Shown here: piece by piece, positions 54,492 to 63,519 of the stretch | Layout: every line of letters begins with the position of its first letter | Numbering within the stretch: position 1 is the first letter of the stretch | NCBI RefSeq assembly: GCF_013376475.1 | Contig: NZ_CP045508.1 | Coordinates: 2,950,001 to 3,014,000, forward strand | Source: Desulfolutivibrio sulfoxidireducens | GTDB taxonomy: Bacteria > Desulfobacterota > Desulfovibrionia > Desulfovibrionales > Desulfovibrionaceae | Length of the DNA: 64,000 bases | Reading direction: 5' to 3' | Position numbers and translations under genes: made by a program | Notes under the pieces: generated by a model | Told to the model about the DNA's origin: nothing | Seen by the model: the letters and a program-made list of their open reading frames with translations, nothing else | Database searches by the model: none

Positions 54492-55214
54492 TCAATACCC
54501 GCCACCGCCGCCGCCACCGCTGGAGCCGCCGCCACCGCTGCCTCCGCTGTTGGTGTCCCGATAATCATCCGGCGGCCGGATGCCGGCCCCCAGCTTGGGG
54601 GGCTTGTCCTTGGGGGCGGATGTCTGCGTCCCTGTGGGAGACCGACCCGGCGGATAGGGCGGCGCGGTGGCCGAGCGAGGGACGTAACCGGGCGTCTTCG
54701 GGGTGTAGCCCGGCGGCGGGGTGGTCTTTCCCGCGTTGGGATTGTAGCGGAACCAGTTCAGGCGCATGTCCATCTTGTCCTTGTAGGGCTTGTCCCCGGG
54801 CTGAGGCGGCAGGGGGGCCTGCGAACTGGTTTCCTTGAGATCGCCGAACCGGCCGGAAAACTTCTTGTCCCAGGCCTTGATCAGCTTCTGCTGCTTTTCC
54901 CGTTCCTTTTGCGCCTCCTCAGCGGCCCTGTTGGCATTCGCCAGGGCCTCCCTGTCCACGCCCAAGGCCCCGAAGGTGCCGTAGGCGGCCTCCCTGGCGT
55001 CGTGGGCGCCGGCGCGCCGCGCTGCCTCCAATGCCTTTTCCCGCTCCTGGCTTTGCTTGTACTGCTCATACAGCCGCCTGGCGTGCGCGTCGTCGGCGTC
55101 ATAGGGGGGGGCCTGGGCCTGGGCCGTTCCCCCGAAACCCAGCACGACGAATGCGCACCATGCCAGACACACGACCACTCCTGAAGAAAGGGCAAATCGG
55201 ATATTCGATCTCAT
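54492..55214 (-). CDS. exported protein with coiled coil and glycine-rich tail
   Basis: A 240-residue protein. The signal peptide ends GTAQAQAP. Residues 30-110 form a charged coiled coil (RRLYEQYKQSQEREKALEA, AEEAQKEREKQQKLI). Next come proline-rich PPPGYTPKTPGYVPRS and a tail of almost pure Gly/Ser ending in Tyr. Probably a surface or periplasmic structural protein. The start at 55214 has GGAGGG before the ATG. It is the first gene of the pair with the haem propeller protein. Confidence 0.8.
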   Translation of the reverse strand: MRSNIRFALSSGVVVCLAWCAFVVLGFGGTAQAQAPPYDADDAHARRLYEQYKQSQEREKALEAARRAGAHDAREAAYGTFGALGVDREALANANRAAEEAQKEREKQQKLIKAWDKKFSGRFGDLKETSSQAPLPPQPGDKPYKDKMDMRLNWFRYNPNAGKTTPPPGYTPKTPGYVPRSATAPPYPPGRSPTGTQTSAPKDKPPKLGAGIRPPDDYRDTNSGGSGGGGSSGGGGGGGY

Positions 55215-55686
55215 GGCGTCCCTCCCTGGGGTATTCACCGATTCCCGTCAGAGGCCCGGTCGCGCACATCGGGAACGCGGCCTCACTCCAAAGCCTGGCC
55301 CATTCCAGATGAGAATTTTTGCAATTGCCATTTCACCCCTGCCCGATACGCGTTTCGCGCATGACACGGGTCATGTCGCAGGGGAAAATGACGACCAAGG
55401 GAACCTTCCGGGTCGGACATCCGATATCACGAACGTATGTGCGACAGGCGTTCCGGCATTCATTCCCTGTCCGCCACGTTCCCGAAAAGGATGGACGTCC
55501 GTTCCGGAGCCTTTTTCCCATACAAAATACATAACAACGAACAGGGGGCATGTAAATCGTAAAAGGCGGGATTCCCCGAGAACCACCGGAAACGCATCGC
55601 GGGGCATCACGCCCGGCGACGCGCCCCGCTCTCGTTGTCGTCGACGCAAACACGCCGGCGTGGGGCCAGGCCCCGCTTTGGCCGGT
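55215..55686. other. intergenic stretch of about 470 bases, no gene recognised
   Basis: It lies between der and the secreted pair, both on the minus strand, and must contain the promoter of the pair. It is more A/T-rich around 55530-55560. The short frames in it lack ribosome sites. Confidence 0.5.
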
Positions 55687-57036
55687 CTATTCCTTGGGGG
55701 TGTGGCTCGAACGGAACAGGATGCGCAGGGGGGCCATGGTCAACCCGAAAAGACGCCGCAACTGGTTCTCCACATACTTGGCGTAGGACGGCTTGACCCG
55801 CTCGATGTCATTGACGAAAAAAACAAAGGTGGGCGGCTCGGCCGCCGTCTGGGTCAGATAGTAGAACTTGGCCCTCCGGCCCTTGACCATGGGCGGCTGA
55901 TGCCGGTCCAGAACCTGGCGCATGACCCGGTTGAGTTCGCCCGTGCCCACCCGGATGGCGCATTCGACCCGGATGGCCTCGGCCGTCTCCAAAATTTGGC
56001 CCAACCCCTTCTTGCGAAACGCCGAGACATAGAGCACGGGCACATGGGGACAAATGCGCAGCTCCTCGCTTAAGTCCTTCTTCAGTCCCAGCATCCGGTC
56101 CTTGGGGATCAGGTCGATCTTGTTGATGGCCACCAGAAAGGGCGTCTTCTCCTTGTCCAGAAAGGCGATGAGCTTTTTGTCCTGCGTGCCCACGCCGCCC
56201 TCGGCGTCGATGACCAGAACAGCCACATTCGCCCGCTTGGCGATATTCAAGGCGCGGGTGGCCGTGTGACGCTCCAACTCGTCGTCGATGCGGGCCTTCT
56301 TGCGCACCCCGGCCGTATCCACAAAGACGTACTGCTTGCCGGCGCGGGTGAAGGCCACATCCACAGCGTCGCGGGTGGTTCCCGGGACCTCGCTGACAAT
56401 AAGCCGGGTCTCGCCGACCAGGGCGTTGACCAGGGAGGACTTGCCGGCATTGGGCCGGCCGAGCATGGCCAGGCGCAAGGGCCGTGAAGCCTCCTCCCCG
56501 TCCTCGCGGCGCAAGGCGTCTTCCTCCCGCGCATCCTCTTCCGGCGGCAGCAGGTCCGCGATGGTCTCCTGAAGTTCCGGAATGCCCCGGCCATGGGCCG
56601 CCGACACCGCCACCAGGGGAAACCCCAGGGAATAAAACTCGGCCGAAAGCTCCCCGGCCCGTTCCTCGCCGTCGGCCTTGTTGACCGCCACAAGCACTGG
56701 CTTGGCGCACTGGCGCAACATCTCGGCCACCTCATGATCCAGGGCCATGAGGCCGTCCCGGGCATCGGTCACGAAAAGCACCAGATGGGCCTGGCCAATG
56801 GCCGCCTGGGCCTGCTCCATGACCATTCGCCCCAGGCGGTCGGGGTCGTCCGGGACCATGCCGCCGGTGTCGACCAGCGTCACCTCCCGGCCATCGAGAA
56901 AGGCCCGGACCTCGAGCCGATCCCGGGTGACCCCGGGACGATCATGGGTGATGGCCTTGGATCGCCGCGCCAGACGGTTGAACAAGGTGGATTTGCCCAC
57001 ATTGGGGCGTCCGATAAGGGCAATGACCGGGGGCAT
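55687..57036 (-). CDS. der: ribosome-assembly GTPase Der (EngA)
   Basis: A 449-residue protein with two consecutive GTPase domains that acts in 50S subunit maturation. Domain 1 has GRPNVGKST, DTGG and NKAD; domain 2 has GRPNAGKSS, DTAGVRKK and NKID. A KH-like C-terminal domain ends the protein (PPTFVFFVNDIERV, then YVENQLRRLFGL). Between the domains is an acidic linker (PPEEDAREEDALRRE). Length and order are standard. A 12-bp hairpin lies in its 5' region. Confidence 0.97.
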   Translation of the reverse strand: MPPVIALIGRPNVGKSTLFNRLARRSKAITHDRPGVTRDRLEVRAFLDGREVTLVDTGGMVPDDPDRLGRMVMEQAQAAIGQAHLVLFVTDARDGLMALDHEVAEMLRQCAKPVLVAVNKADGEERAGELSAEFYSLGFPLVAVSAAHGRGIPELQETIADLLPPEEDAREEDALRREDGEEASRPLRLAMLGRPNAGKSSLVNALVGETRLIVSEVPGTTRDAVDVAFTRAGKQYVFVDTAGVRKKARIDDELERHTATRALNIAKRANVAVLVIDAEGGVGTQDKKLIAFLDKEKTPFLVAINKIDLIPKDRMLGLKKDLSEELRICPHVPVLYVSAFRKKGLGQILETAEAIRVECAIRVGTGELNRVMRQVLDRHQPPMVKGRRAKFYYLTQTAAEPPTFVFFVNDIERVKPSYAKYVENQLRRLFGLTMAPLRILFRSSHTPKE

Positions 57037-57077
57037 GGCGTCTCGTTTCCCGCGAACGTCAAACCGGCGGGTGTTGG

Positions 57078-57105
57078 CCGGGCCGCGCGGGTACGCGCGG
57101 CCCGG
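57078..57105 (-). promoter_or_regulatory. hairpin in the leader of der
   Basis: A perfect 12-bp GC stem (57078-57089 with 57094-57105) with a four-base loop, ending 42 bases before the der start. Role unknown; it may simply be the terminator of a convergent transcript. Confidence 0.35.
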
Positions 57106-57166
57106 GTTTCTTGAGAGAGTATACTCGTTTCACATGAGGCTGTTGCAAAAATACGCGGCGGGAGAG

Positions 57167-57204
57167 GCCTCCGGCGGCCAAAGGGCCTCGCCCTTTGGAT
57201 TCCC
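57167..57204 (+). repeat. palindromic repeat, short form
   Basis: GCCTCCGGCGGCC, then CAAAGGGC-CTC-GCCCTTTG, then GATTCCC. It matches the copy inside the GH3 gene at 5.7 kb. An outer pair TTGCAAAAA (57143) and TTTTTGCAA (57257) brackets it. Confidence 0.65.
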
Positions 57205-57288
57205 GAAAGAATTCCAGCATGATGGGCTGTCGCTCTGGTCCGGGGCTCGCTGACGCCTTTTTGCAATTGTCAAAAACATATTCCTTTT

Positions 57289-57319
57289 CCCTGAAAAAAC
57301 ATACTCATGTTTTTCAGGG
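57289..57319 (-). terminator. hairpin downstream of thi4
   Basis: Thirteen base pairs with a one-base bulge (CCCTGAAAAAACAT against ATGTTTTTCAGGG), loop ACTC, 32 bases after the thi4 stop. The T-run is within the stem rather than after it, so efficiency is uncertain. Confidence 0.5.
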
Positions 57320-57350
57320 GCGCCACGCGAGTGCCGGGCGGCATAGCCGG

Positions 57351-58151
57351 TTATACAGTTTTTGCGCGCAAACGCGAGGCGATTTCCGCCGCCACCTTCT
57401 CGCCGGACAAAAGCATCCCCCCGAAAATGGGTCCCATGCGATACGACCCGAAGCTGGCGTTGGCGGCCATGCCGGCCACGTACAACCCGGGGAACACCTC
57501 GCGGGTGTTTTTCACCGTATTGGTCTCGGCCACCTCGGCCCACATGGACTGCTCGCCCTCGATGCCCCCGGAGGGCGTCAACAGGCGCACGTCGTTCTTG
57601 CGCACCAGCGTCTTCAAGACCTCCACCTCGTGGCCGGTGGCCTCGACCACATACCTGGCGTGAAGCACCAAGGGGTCCACATGCAATCCCGCGATCTCCA
57701 CGGGCGAGGAGTTGACCACCAGTCCGCACACCCTTTTTTGCCCGTCCACCTCGCGCAGCACCAGGTCCTCGACACTCATGCAGTTGAACACCTTGGCCCC
57801 GGCCAGACAGGCCCGGGAGGCCAATGTGGTGGTGCAGGCCACGGCGTCGGCGGTATAGTATTCGTCCCGGAAATGCTTGACCGGCACGCCGATCTCCTCC
57901 AGCAGATGCCGGCTCTCCTCCTGCACGACGATATAATTGAAGGTCATGCCCCCGCCCCACATGCCGCCGCCGATGGACAGCTTGCGCTCGAACAGGGCGA
58001 CCTTGAAGCCGTCCCTGGCCAGCCGGTACGCGGCGGTCATGCCCGAGGGGCCCCCGCCCACAATGGCCACGTCCAGGTCCAGGCAGTCCTTGAATTTCTC
58101 GAAATACTCGGTAAGAATGGCCTCGGTGATGATGCGTTCGTTCAGCGCCAT
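57351..58151 (-). CDS. thi4: sulfide-dependent thiazole synthase, THI4/Thi1 family
   Basis: A 266-residue flavin-type Rossmann enzyme making the thiazole part of thiamine from NAD and glycine. The nucleotide fold is [18 protein letters not shown], followed by [18 protein letters not shown]. At the position where yeast THI4 has its sacrificial Cys, this protein has His157 (GLHVDP), as in the archaeal catalytic enzyme that takes sulfur from free sulfide. That fits a sulfide-rich anaerobe. The start at 58151 ([13 protein letters not shown]) has AGAGGA before; a longer frame is rejected. No TPP riboswitch was found upstream. Confidence 0.93.
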   Translation of the reverse strand: MALNERIITEAILTEYFEKFKDCLDLDVAIVGGGPSGMTAAYRLARDGFKVALFERKLSIGGGMWGGGMTFNYIVVQEESRHLLEEIGVPVKHFRDEYYTADAVACTTTLASRACLAGAKVFNCMSVEDLVLREVDGQKRVCGLVVNSSPVEIAGLHVDPLVLHARYVVEATGHEVEVLKTLVRKNDVRLLTPSGGIEGEQSMWAEVAETNTVKNTREVFPGLYVAGMAANASFGSYRMGPIFGGMLLSGEKVAAEIASRLRAKTV

Positions 58152-58289
58152 TACATCCTCTCTTTTCACGTTGTGTCGCTTGAATGTTCCGTTGGTTCTT
58201 TCCATCAGGCGGCTTGGGTGACGATCGCCCCGTTACGCCGCATTCAGTGGTGATTCGCCGTTTCGCAGCACTCTTCGCAAAATATCACG

Positions 58290-59336
58290 CTACGCGGACC
58301 CTATTTTTTCCTTGATGGCCCGCCCGTACGGGGCGCGCAAGAGCCCCCTTTCCGTGGCGATGCCGGCGATCAGTTCCGCCGGGGTCACGTCGAAGGCGTA
58401 ATTCAGGACCGGTACGCCCTCGGGGGTGATCTGATGCTCCCCGATGTGCGTCACCTCCCGTGGCGTTCGATTTTCAATGGGAATTTCCTCCCCGGACGTG
58501 ATGCGCAGATCGAAGGTGCTGGCCGGGGCCGCGACGTAAAACGGCACGCCGTGGGCCTTGGCGGCCAGGGCCACGGTGTAGGTGCCGATCTTGTTGGCCG
58601 CGTCGCCGTTGGCCGCGATGCGGTCCGCGCCCACCACCACCTTCTGGACCATGCCCTTTTTCATGAGATGCCCCACGGCATTGTCGCAGGCCACGGTGAC
58701 GTCGATGCCGTCCCTGGCTAGCTCGTAGGCCGTCAGCCGCGCCCCCTGCAAGAAAGGCCGAGTCTCGTTGGCGATGACCTTGATGCGCTTGCCCTGCTCC
58801 ACCGCGGCCCGGATGACCCCCAGGGCCGTGCCGTAGCCGGCCGTGGCCAGGGCCCCGGCGTTGCAATGGGTCATGACCGTATCGCCGTCTTCAATGGCCT
58901 CGGCCCCGAAGCGGCCCATGGCCTTGTTGATCTCGATGTCCTCGGCATGCACGGCCTTGGCCTTGGCCAGCCAGCGCTCGGACAGGGCATCCGCGCCGAT
59001 GTCCCCGGCGGCTTTGGCCTCGGCGCGCATGAGCTCCACGGCCCAGCGCAGGTTGACGGCCGTGGGCCGGGCGTTTTCGAGATTACGCAGGAGTTCGTCG
59101 AGACGCACCCGCCAGCCGGGGCCGGCCTGGGCCATGGCCTGGCGCAGGGCCAGCCAGCAGCCGTAGGCGGCGGTGACGCCGATGGCCGGGGCGCCGCGCA
59201 CCACCATGGTTTGCAGGGCGTAAATGACGTCCTCGGTGGTGGAGCAGGTGAAATATTCCTCCCGGTTCGGCAGGATGCGCTGGTCCAGGAGGACGAGCGC
59301 CTGTTTCTCCAGGGAAAACTGAATGTGATCGGTCAT
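58290..59336 (-). CDS. mtnA: S-methyl-5-thioribose-1-phosphate isomerase
   Basis: A 348-residue enzyme that isomerises methylthioribose-1-phosphate to methylthioribulose-1-phosphate in methionine salvage. The family markers are [15 protein letters not shown], the catalytic Cys in [14 protein letters not shown], the catalytic Asp in [19 protein letters not shown], and ENRTPREVT. Full length. GGAGA lies six bases before the ATG. thi4 follows on the same strand after 138 bases; related isomerases and thi4-like enzymes are sometimes neighbours, but a shared pathway is not shown. Confidence 0.95.
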   Translation of the reverse strand: MTDHIQFSLEKQALVLLDQRILPNREEYFTCSTTEDVIYALQTMVVRGAPAIGVTAAYGCWLALRQAMAQAGPGWRVRLDELLRNLENARPTAVNLRWAVELMRAEAKAAGDIGADALSERWLAKAKAVHAEDIEINKAMGRFGAEAIEDGDTVMTHCNAGALATAGYGTALGVIRAAVEQGKRIKVIANETRPFLQGARLTAYELARDGIDVTVACDNAVGHLMKKGMVQKVVVGADRIAANGDAANKIGTYTVALAAKAHGVPFYVAAPASTFDLRITSGEEIPIENRTPREVTHIGEHQITPEGVPVLNYAFDVTPAELIAGIATERGLLRAPYGRAIKEKIGSA

Positions 59337-59407
59337 GAGGTCTCCAAAGCAGTGTTGCGTGTGTTCGGACTCGGGGTCTGGTCATGGCTTGATCGGGTAT
59401 GGTGCAT

Positions 59408-59503
59408 GGCCGGGCGACGGGTTGCGACACAGTCCGGCGGCAGCACGGCTCCGCTTCGCTCCGCGCTCCCGCCATCCTGTGCGCAAACCCGTCGCCCGAC
59501 CGG
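59408..59503. repeat. large imperfect inverted repeat between mtnA and gatB
   Basis: CCGGGCGACGGGTT and its complement AACCCGTCGCCCG are separated by about 60 bases, with CACAG/CTGTG continuing the pairing inward and a GCTTCGC apex. It lies next to a copy of the modular repeat. Confidence 0.6.
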
Positions 59504-59550
59504 ATCATTCCGCGCGTCCCTTCGCTCATCAAATCCAAGCGCAATCTCCT

Positions 59551-59630
59551 TTTCAGGGGGTCCGGGGGAAATGATTTCCCCCGGCGGGTGAGGGGTCCGG
59601 GGAGAGGGCGGAGCCCTCTCCCCGGGGTCC
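59551..59630 (+). repeat. modular palindromic repeat
   Basis: The constant module (GGGGGTCC, GGGGGAAATGATTTCCCCC, GGCGGG) is followed by GGGGTCCGGGGAGAGGGC and a paired GCCCTCTCCCCGG. It lies directly after the gatB stop and probably ends that transcript. Confidence 0.7.
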
Positions 59631-59632
59631 TC

Positions 59633-61063
59633 CTACCCAAGTCTGGCGCGCAGGAGATCGTTGACCAGGGCGGGGTTGGCCTGTCCCTTGGTGGCCTTCA
59701 TGATCTGTCCGACGAAAAACCCCATGAGCTTGGTTTTTCCGGCCTTGTAGGCCGCGACTTCGGTTGGATTTTGGGCCAGGACCTGATCGACGGCCAATTC
59801 CAGAGCGGACGAGTCGGAAATCTGCGAAAGGCCTTGTTGGGCCACATAGGTTGTGGGGTCAAGGCCCTTGGCGAAAATTTCGGGGAAAATCTGTTTGCCG
59901 ATCTTGCCGCTGATCGCGCCGGATTCCACCAGGGTGACCAGGGCCGCCAGGTGGGTGGGGGGGAAAGGGCAGGAAGCGGCGGAGACGGCGGCCTGGTTCA
60001 GTTCGCGCAAAAACTCGGACATGATCCAGTTGGCGGCCTTTTTGGGCTCGCCGCAGAGTCTGGCGGCCTCCTCGAAGTAGTCGGCGACGTCGCGTTCGGC
60101 GGTGAGCACATCGGCGTCCTTGGGGGACAGGCCGTACTGGGACGCGAAACGCTCGCGGCGGGCCGAGGGCAGCTCCGGGAGTTCGCCGCGCCACAGATCA
60201 AGCATCGCCTCGGTGACCACCAGGGGGACCAGGTCGGGGTCCGGGAAATAGCGATAGTCGTGGGCCTCCTCCTTGCCGCGCATGGAGGCGGTGACGTTTT
60301 TTTCGGCGTTGTAGAGCCGGGTTTCCTGAATGACGGGCTGTCCGTCATCGAGAAGGTCGGCCTGGCGTTCGATCTCGTAGTCGATGGCCTTTTGGACGTG
60401 GCGGAAGGAGTTCATGTTTTTGAGTTCGGCGCGGGTTCCGAACTCGGCCTGTCCGAAGGGGCGGATGCTGACGTTGGCGTCGCAACGGAAGCTGCCCTCC
60501 TCCATGTTGCCGTCGCAGATGCCGAGATAGACCAGAATGGACCGCAATTCCCTCAGATAGGCCACGGCCTCCTCGGCGCTGCGCATGTCGGGATCGCTGA
60601 CGATCTCGATAAGCGGCACGCCGGTGCGGTTGAGGTCCACATAGCTGGCGTTTTCAGTGGTGGAGTGGATGTTTTTGCCGGCGTCCTCCTCCATATGGAT
60701 GCGGGTGATGCCGACGACTTTTGACGTGCCGTTGACGGCGATGGCCAGACGGCCGTGCTCGCACAGGGGGGTCTCGAACTGGGAGATCTGGTAGCCCTTG
60801 GGGAGGTCGGGATAAAAGTAGTTTTTGCGGGCGAAGACCGAGGTCAGGTTGATGCGGCAACCGATGGCCATGCCCATCTTGGCGGCGTATTCCACGACCT
60901 TTTCGTTGAGCACGGGGAGCACGCCGGGCATTCCGGCGCATACGGCGCAGACGTTCTCGTTGGGATCGGCGCCGAAGGCGGTGGAGCAGGAGCAGAATAT
61001 CTTGCTTTGGGTGCGCAGTTGGGCGTGCACTTCAAGGCCGATGACCGCCTCGTATCGGGACAT
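59633..61063 (-). CDS. gatB: Asp-tRNA(Asn)/Glu-tRNA(Gln) amidotransferase subunit B
   Basis: A 476-residue subunit of the GatCAB complex that converts Glu-tRNA(Gln) to Gln-tRNA(Gln) using ammonia from GatA. N-terminal [13 protein letters not shown], the zinc-binding [12 protein letters not shown] and [15 protein letters not shown], the metal site [27 protein letters not shown], and the C-terminal YqeY-like domain are all in place. gatA and gatC are not in this window. GGAGA lies before the ATG. A modular repeat follows. Confidence 0.97.
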   Translation of the reverse strand: MSRYEAVIGLEVHAQLRTQSKIFCSCSTAFGADPNENVCAVCAGMPGVLPVLNEKVVEYAAKMGMAIGCRINLTSVFARKNYFYPDLPKGYQISQFETPLCEHGRLAIAVNGTSKVVGITRIHMEEDAGKNIHSTTENASYVDLNRTGVPLIEIVSDPDMRSAEEAVAYLRELRSILVYLGICDGNMEEGSFRCDANVSIRPFGQAEFGTRAELKNMNSFRHVQKAIDYEIERQADLLDDGQPVIQETRLYNAEKNVTASMRGKEEAHDYRYFPDPDLVPLVVTEAMLDLWRGELPELPSARRERFASQYGLSPKDADVLTAERDVADYFEEAARLCGEPKKAANWIMSEFLRELNQAAVSAASCPFPPTHLAALVTLVESGAISGKIGKQIFPEIFAKGLDPTTYVAQQGLSQISDSSALELAVDQVLAQNPTEVAAYKAGKTKLMGFFVGQIMKATKGQANPALVNDLLRARLG

Positions 61064-61295
61064 GGGACTTCTCCGGGGCCTTGGCGGGCGGTAATGACCG
61101 CGCTGCCGCTGGAATTGAGGGTGAGCGTTTCGGACCAGGGAAACTAACCGCTCGGCCCGGCGGGGTCAATGGCGGCATGTCCGAGGTTTTGTATCCACCG
61201 GATACGGGCCTTCCCCCCGCACACATCATGCGTTATGGAATGATCGCGGGGGGATTCGCGATCCCGCGCCACAACCGCCCGCAAGGAGGTCGACG

Positions 61296-61580
61296 ATGGA
61301 AGGCAAGGAACCGTTCGGCACCAACCTTGAAGAACAGTTGGCGAAGTGGAAGGCCAAGATCGACGCCAGCAAGGCCGAGGCGGAAAAGAAGGGTCCGGCT
61401 TTCTTCGACAGATATGCCGCCGATCTGGAAAAGATGCTGGGCAAATACGAAAACGCCCGCTACAAGCTGACGCTTCTGCGCAAGGGCGGGGCCGAGGCCC
61501 TGCACGACCTCAAAGAGGGATTCGAGGGGGCCTTCACCGAACTCAAGACAGCGGTGACCAAGGCCCTGGACAAATTCTAG
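61296..61580 (+). CDS. small helical coiled-coil protein
   Basis: A 94-residue, highly charged protein (LEEQLAKWKAKIDASKAEAE, YAADLEKMLGKYENARYKL) predicted as one or two long amphipathic helices. There is no signal or membrane segment. The ribosome site AAGGAGG is strong, so the protein is probably abundant. Short helical proteins with a similar heptad pattern are often stress- or membrane-associated, but I cannot place this one. A palindrome GATCGCG/CGCGATC lies about 40 bases before the ATG. It is divergent from gatB. Confidence 0.82.
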   Translation: MEGKEPFGTNLEEQLAKWKAKIDASKAEAEKKGPAFFDRYAADLEKMLGKYENARYKLTLLRKGGAEALHDLKEGFEGAFTELKTAVTKALDKF

Positions 61581-61584
61581 GGAC

Positions 61585-61675
61585 GCCTCCGGCGGCCAGG
61601 GGGGAAACTTTTTTGAAAAAAAGTTTCCCCCCTGGACCCCCCTTCCAAAAACTCTCTCGCGCTTCGCGTCCGCGT
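61585..61675 (+). repeat. palindromic repeat/terminator after the helical protein
   Basis: Same unit as at 9.7 and 29.7 kb: GCCTCCGGCGGCC, a 19-bp stem with T6/A7 near the top, TGGACCCC, CCTTCCAAAAACTC and GCGCTTCGCGTCC. Confidence 0.75.
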
Positions 61676-61711
61676 TCGGGCGAGATCACTTTCTCCGGCC
61701 ACTCTGGTTTT

Positions 61712-61817
61712 CCGGGCATCATCTCCCGGCGCGACGCGCCGGGAGATGATGCCCGGATACCAGGGGGTCCGGGGGAAATGATTTCCCCCGGGCGGGGTTC
61801 GGGGCGGCAGCCCCGAT
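61712..61817 (+). repeat. modular palindromic repeat after livF
   Basis: A perfect 20-bp stem (61712-61731 with 61737-61756, loop CGACG) precedes GGGGGTCC, GGGGGAAATGATTTCCCCC, GGGCGGGG and GGGGCGGCAGCCCC. The order is as at 16.9 and 33.4 kb, with a first stem of unrelated sequence. It directly abuts the livF stop. Confidence 0.75.
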
Positions 61818-61819
61818 CC

Positions 61820-62548
61820 CTAGCCGCCCAGATAGGCCTTTTTGACCATGGGATCGTGCTTGAGTTCGTCGGACGTGCCCTGGGCCACGATCTCGCCGGT
61901 ATCGAGCACGTAGCCCCGGTGGGCGAAATCCAGGGCCACCTTGGCGTTCTGCTCGACCAGGAGGATGGTCATGCCCTGCTCGTTGAGTTTTTTAAGCGTC
62001 CGGAACATCTCGTACATCAGAAGCGGGGCCAAACCCATGGACGGCTCGTCGAGCAGAATGAAGTCGCACCCGGTCATAAGCGCCCGGCCCACGGCCAGCA
62101 TCTGCTGTTCGCCGCCGGACAGGGACTCGCTACGCTGTTTGCGGCGCTCGGACAGACGCGGAAACAGGAGGAACACCCGTTCCAGGTCGACAGCGATGGC
62201 CTCGGGGCCGTCGGTCCGGGCGTAGGTGGCCAGATTCAGGTTCTCCATGACCGAGAGGTTGCCGAAAATGCGGCGTCCTTCCGGGGCCAAATCCATGTGC
62301 AGCTTGCGCACCACGTCGTGGGTCTCGACGCCGATCAAGGTTTTGCCGTCGAATCGGATATCGCCCTCGATGACCCTGGGGGCCTCGGGGGGCGGCAGGC
62401 GCATGACGGACAGAAGCGTGGTGGTCTTGCCCGCGCCGTTGGCCCCGATCAGGGTCACGATCTCCCCCCGGTCCACCTGAAAGGAAATGCCGTGCAGGGC
62501 CTCGATGTTGCCGTACTTGACGCGCAGATTCTCGACGGAAAGGAGCAT
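61820..62548 (-). CDS. livF: branched-chain amino-acid ABC transporter ATP-binding protein LivF
   Basis: A 242-residue ATPase. Walker A GANGAGKTT, the LivF-type LAPEGRRIFGNLSVMENL, signature LSGGEQQMLAVGRAL and Walker B FILLDEPSMGLAP are complete; the switch His is replaced by Gln in LLVEQNA, as usual for LivF. The C-terminus YLGG is typical. The start at 62548 (MLLSVENLRVKYG) lacks a clear ribosome site. It is separated from livG by 198 bases, unusually wide for this operon; that gap holds the copy of the 75-base element. Confidence 0.94.
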   Translation of the reverse strand: MLLSVENLRVKYGNIEALHGISFQVDRGEIVTLIGANGAGKTTTLLSVMRLPPPEAPRVIEGDIRFDGKTLIGVETHDVVRKLHMDLAPEGRRIFGNLSVMENLNLATYARTDGPEAIAVDLERVFLLFPRLSERRKQRSESLSGGEQQMLAVGRALMTGCDFILLDEPSMGLAPLLMYEMFRTLKKLNEQGMTILLVEQNAKVALDFAHRGYVLDTGEIVAQGTSDELKHDPMVKKAYLGG

Positions 62549-62661
62549 GCTGTATCCCGGTTCTGGCTTGCGTTCGTCACGTGGACGGGCGCGATGGCGC
62601 GAAAATGTGGCGATGCCGTTTCGGCCCGCCACACGAGTGGCGTGTCCTCGAGATTCGCGTA

Positions 62662-62744
62662 GAGGAATCCTGAAGACAATACGTTGAAATAATTACTTTT
62701 CCCTTAACAAACTACTGCCGTATTCTTCAAGGAACGCAACACGC
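62662..62744 (+). repeat. intergenic element, copy 2 (between livG and livF)
   Basis: The partner of 31361-31440, about two-thirds identical, in the same orientation on the + strand. The best blocks are GAAATA, TTACTTTT, CTTAACAAAC and ACGCAACACG. Upstream, one frame reads S-R-F-A-stop-R-N-P-E-D-N-T-L-K-stop, which can be aligned with S-K-Y-V-S-M-N-F-E-N-N-R-S-K-stop at the first copy. This hints at a decayed gene end. It lies between two minus-strand genes. Confidence 0.45.
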
Positions 62745-62746
62745 CG

Positions 62747-63514
62747 CTAGATGGTGTCGTCCCCCAGATAGGCCTTGATGACTACGGGGTTCTGGCGAAT
62801 CTCCGCAGGGGTGCCCTCGGCGATGGTGGCCCCGAAATCGATGACCTTGATCCAGGTGCACAGGCTCATGACCACGTCCATCTGATGCTCGATCATCCAG
62901 ATGGACAGCTTGAACTCCTTGTGGATCCAGCGGATGAGCGTGATCAGTCCCTCCACGTCGGCGGAGTTGAGGCCGGCGGCGGGTTCGTCGAGCATGAGCA
63001 GGTCGGGCCGTATGGACAGGGCCCGGGCGATCTCCACCCGGCGCTGGATGCCGTAAGGCAGGTTTCCCGGCAGTTCGTTGGCGAATTGGGCCAGATCCAG
63101 GGCCGTAAGGATCTCCATGGCCCAGTCGCGCATCTCCTTTTCCCGACGCATGAACCGCCTGGAGCGCAGGAAACAGTCCACGAGGCCGTACCCCAGATGA
63201 TAGTACTGGGACACCAGGATGTTGTCCAAGACGGTCATGTCGAACCACAGCCGGATGTTCTGGAAGGTCCGGGCGATACCCAGGCCCGTGACCTTGTGGG
63301 GCTTGAGGCCCCGGGTGTTTTTGCCCTTGAAAACGATGTCCCCGCACGAGGGCTGGTAGAAGCCGCTGACCAGGTTGAAGACCGTGGTCTTGCCCGCGCC
63401 GTTGGGACCGATCAGCCCCATGAGTTCGCCGCCCTCGAAGGTGACGCCAAAATCGGTGACCGCGCACAGGCCGCCGAAATACTGGGTCATGTCCTTGACT
63501 TCCAAAAGCGCCAC
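62747..63514 (-). CDS. livG: branched-chain amino-acid ABC transporter ATP-binding protein LivG
   Basis: A 255-residue ATPase. Walker A GPNGAGKTT, the LivG-type GIARTFQNIRLWFDMTVLDN, signature LPYGIQRRVEIARAL, Walker B LLMLDEPAAGLN and the switch His in MIEHQMDVV are intact. It pairs with LivF. The start is GTG at 63514, six bases beyond the livM stop, with AGGGG before it. The C-terminus AYLGDDTI is normal. Confidence 0.94.
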   Translation of the reverse strand: MALLEVKDMTQYFGGLCAVTDFGVTFEGGELMGLIGPNGAGKTTVFNLVSGFYQPSCGDIVFKGKNTRGLKPHKVTGLGIARTFQNIRLWFDMTVLDNILVSQYYHLGYGLVDCFLRSRRFMRREKEMRDWAMEILTALDLAQFANELPGNLPYGIQRRVEIARALSIRPDLLMLDEPAAGLNSADVEGLITLIRWIHKEFKLSIWMIEHQMDVVMSLCTWIKVIDFGATIAEGTPAEIRQNPVVIKAYLGDDTI

Positions 63515-63519
63515 GAGCC

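Noticed and set aside
58152-58289. A TPP riboswitch in front of thi4
   Set aside because: The conserved CTGAGA and related THI-box segments are not present in the 138 bases upstream or in the mtnA-thi4 gap.
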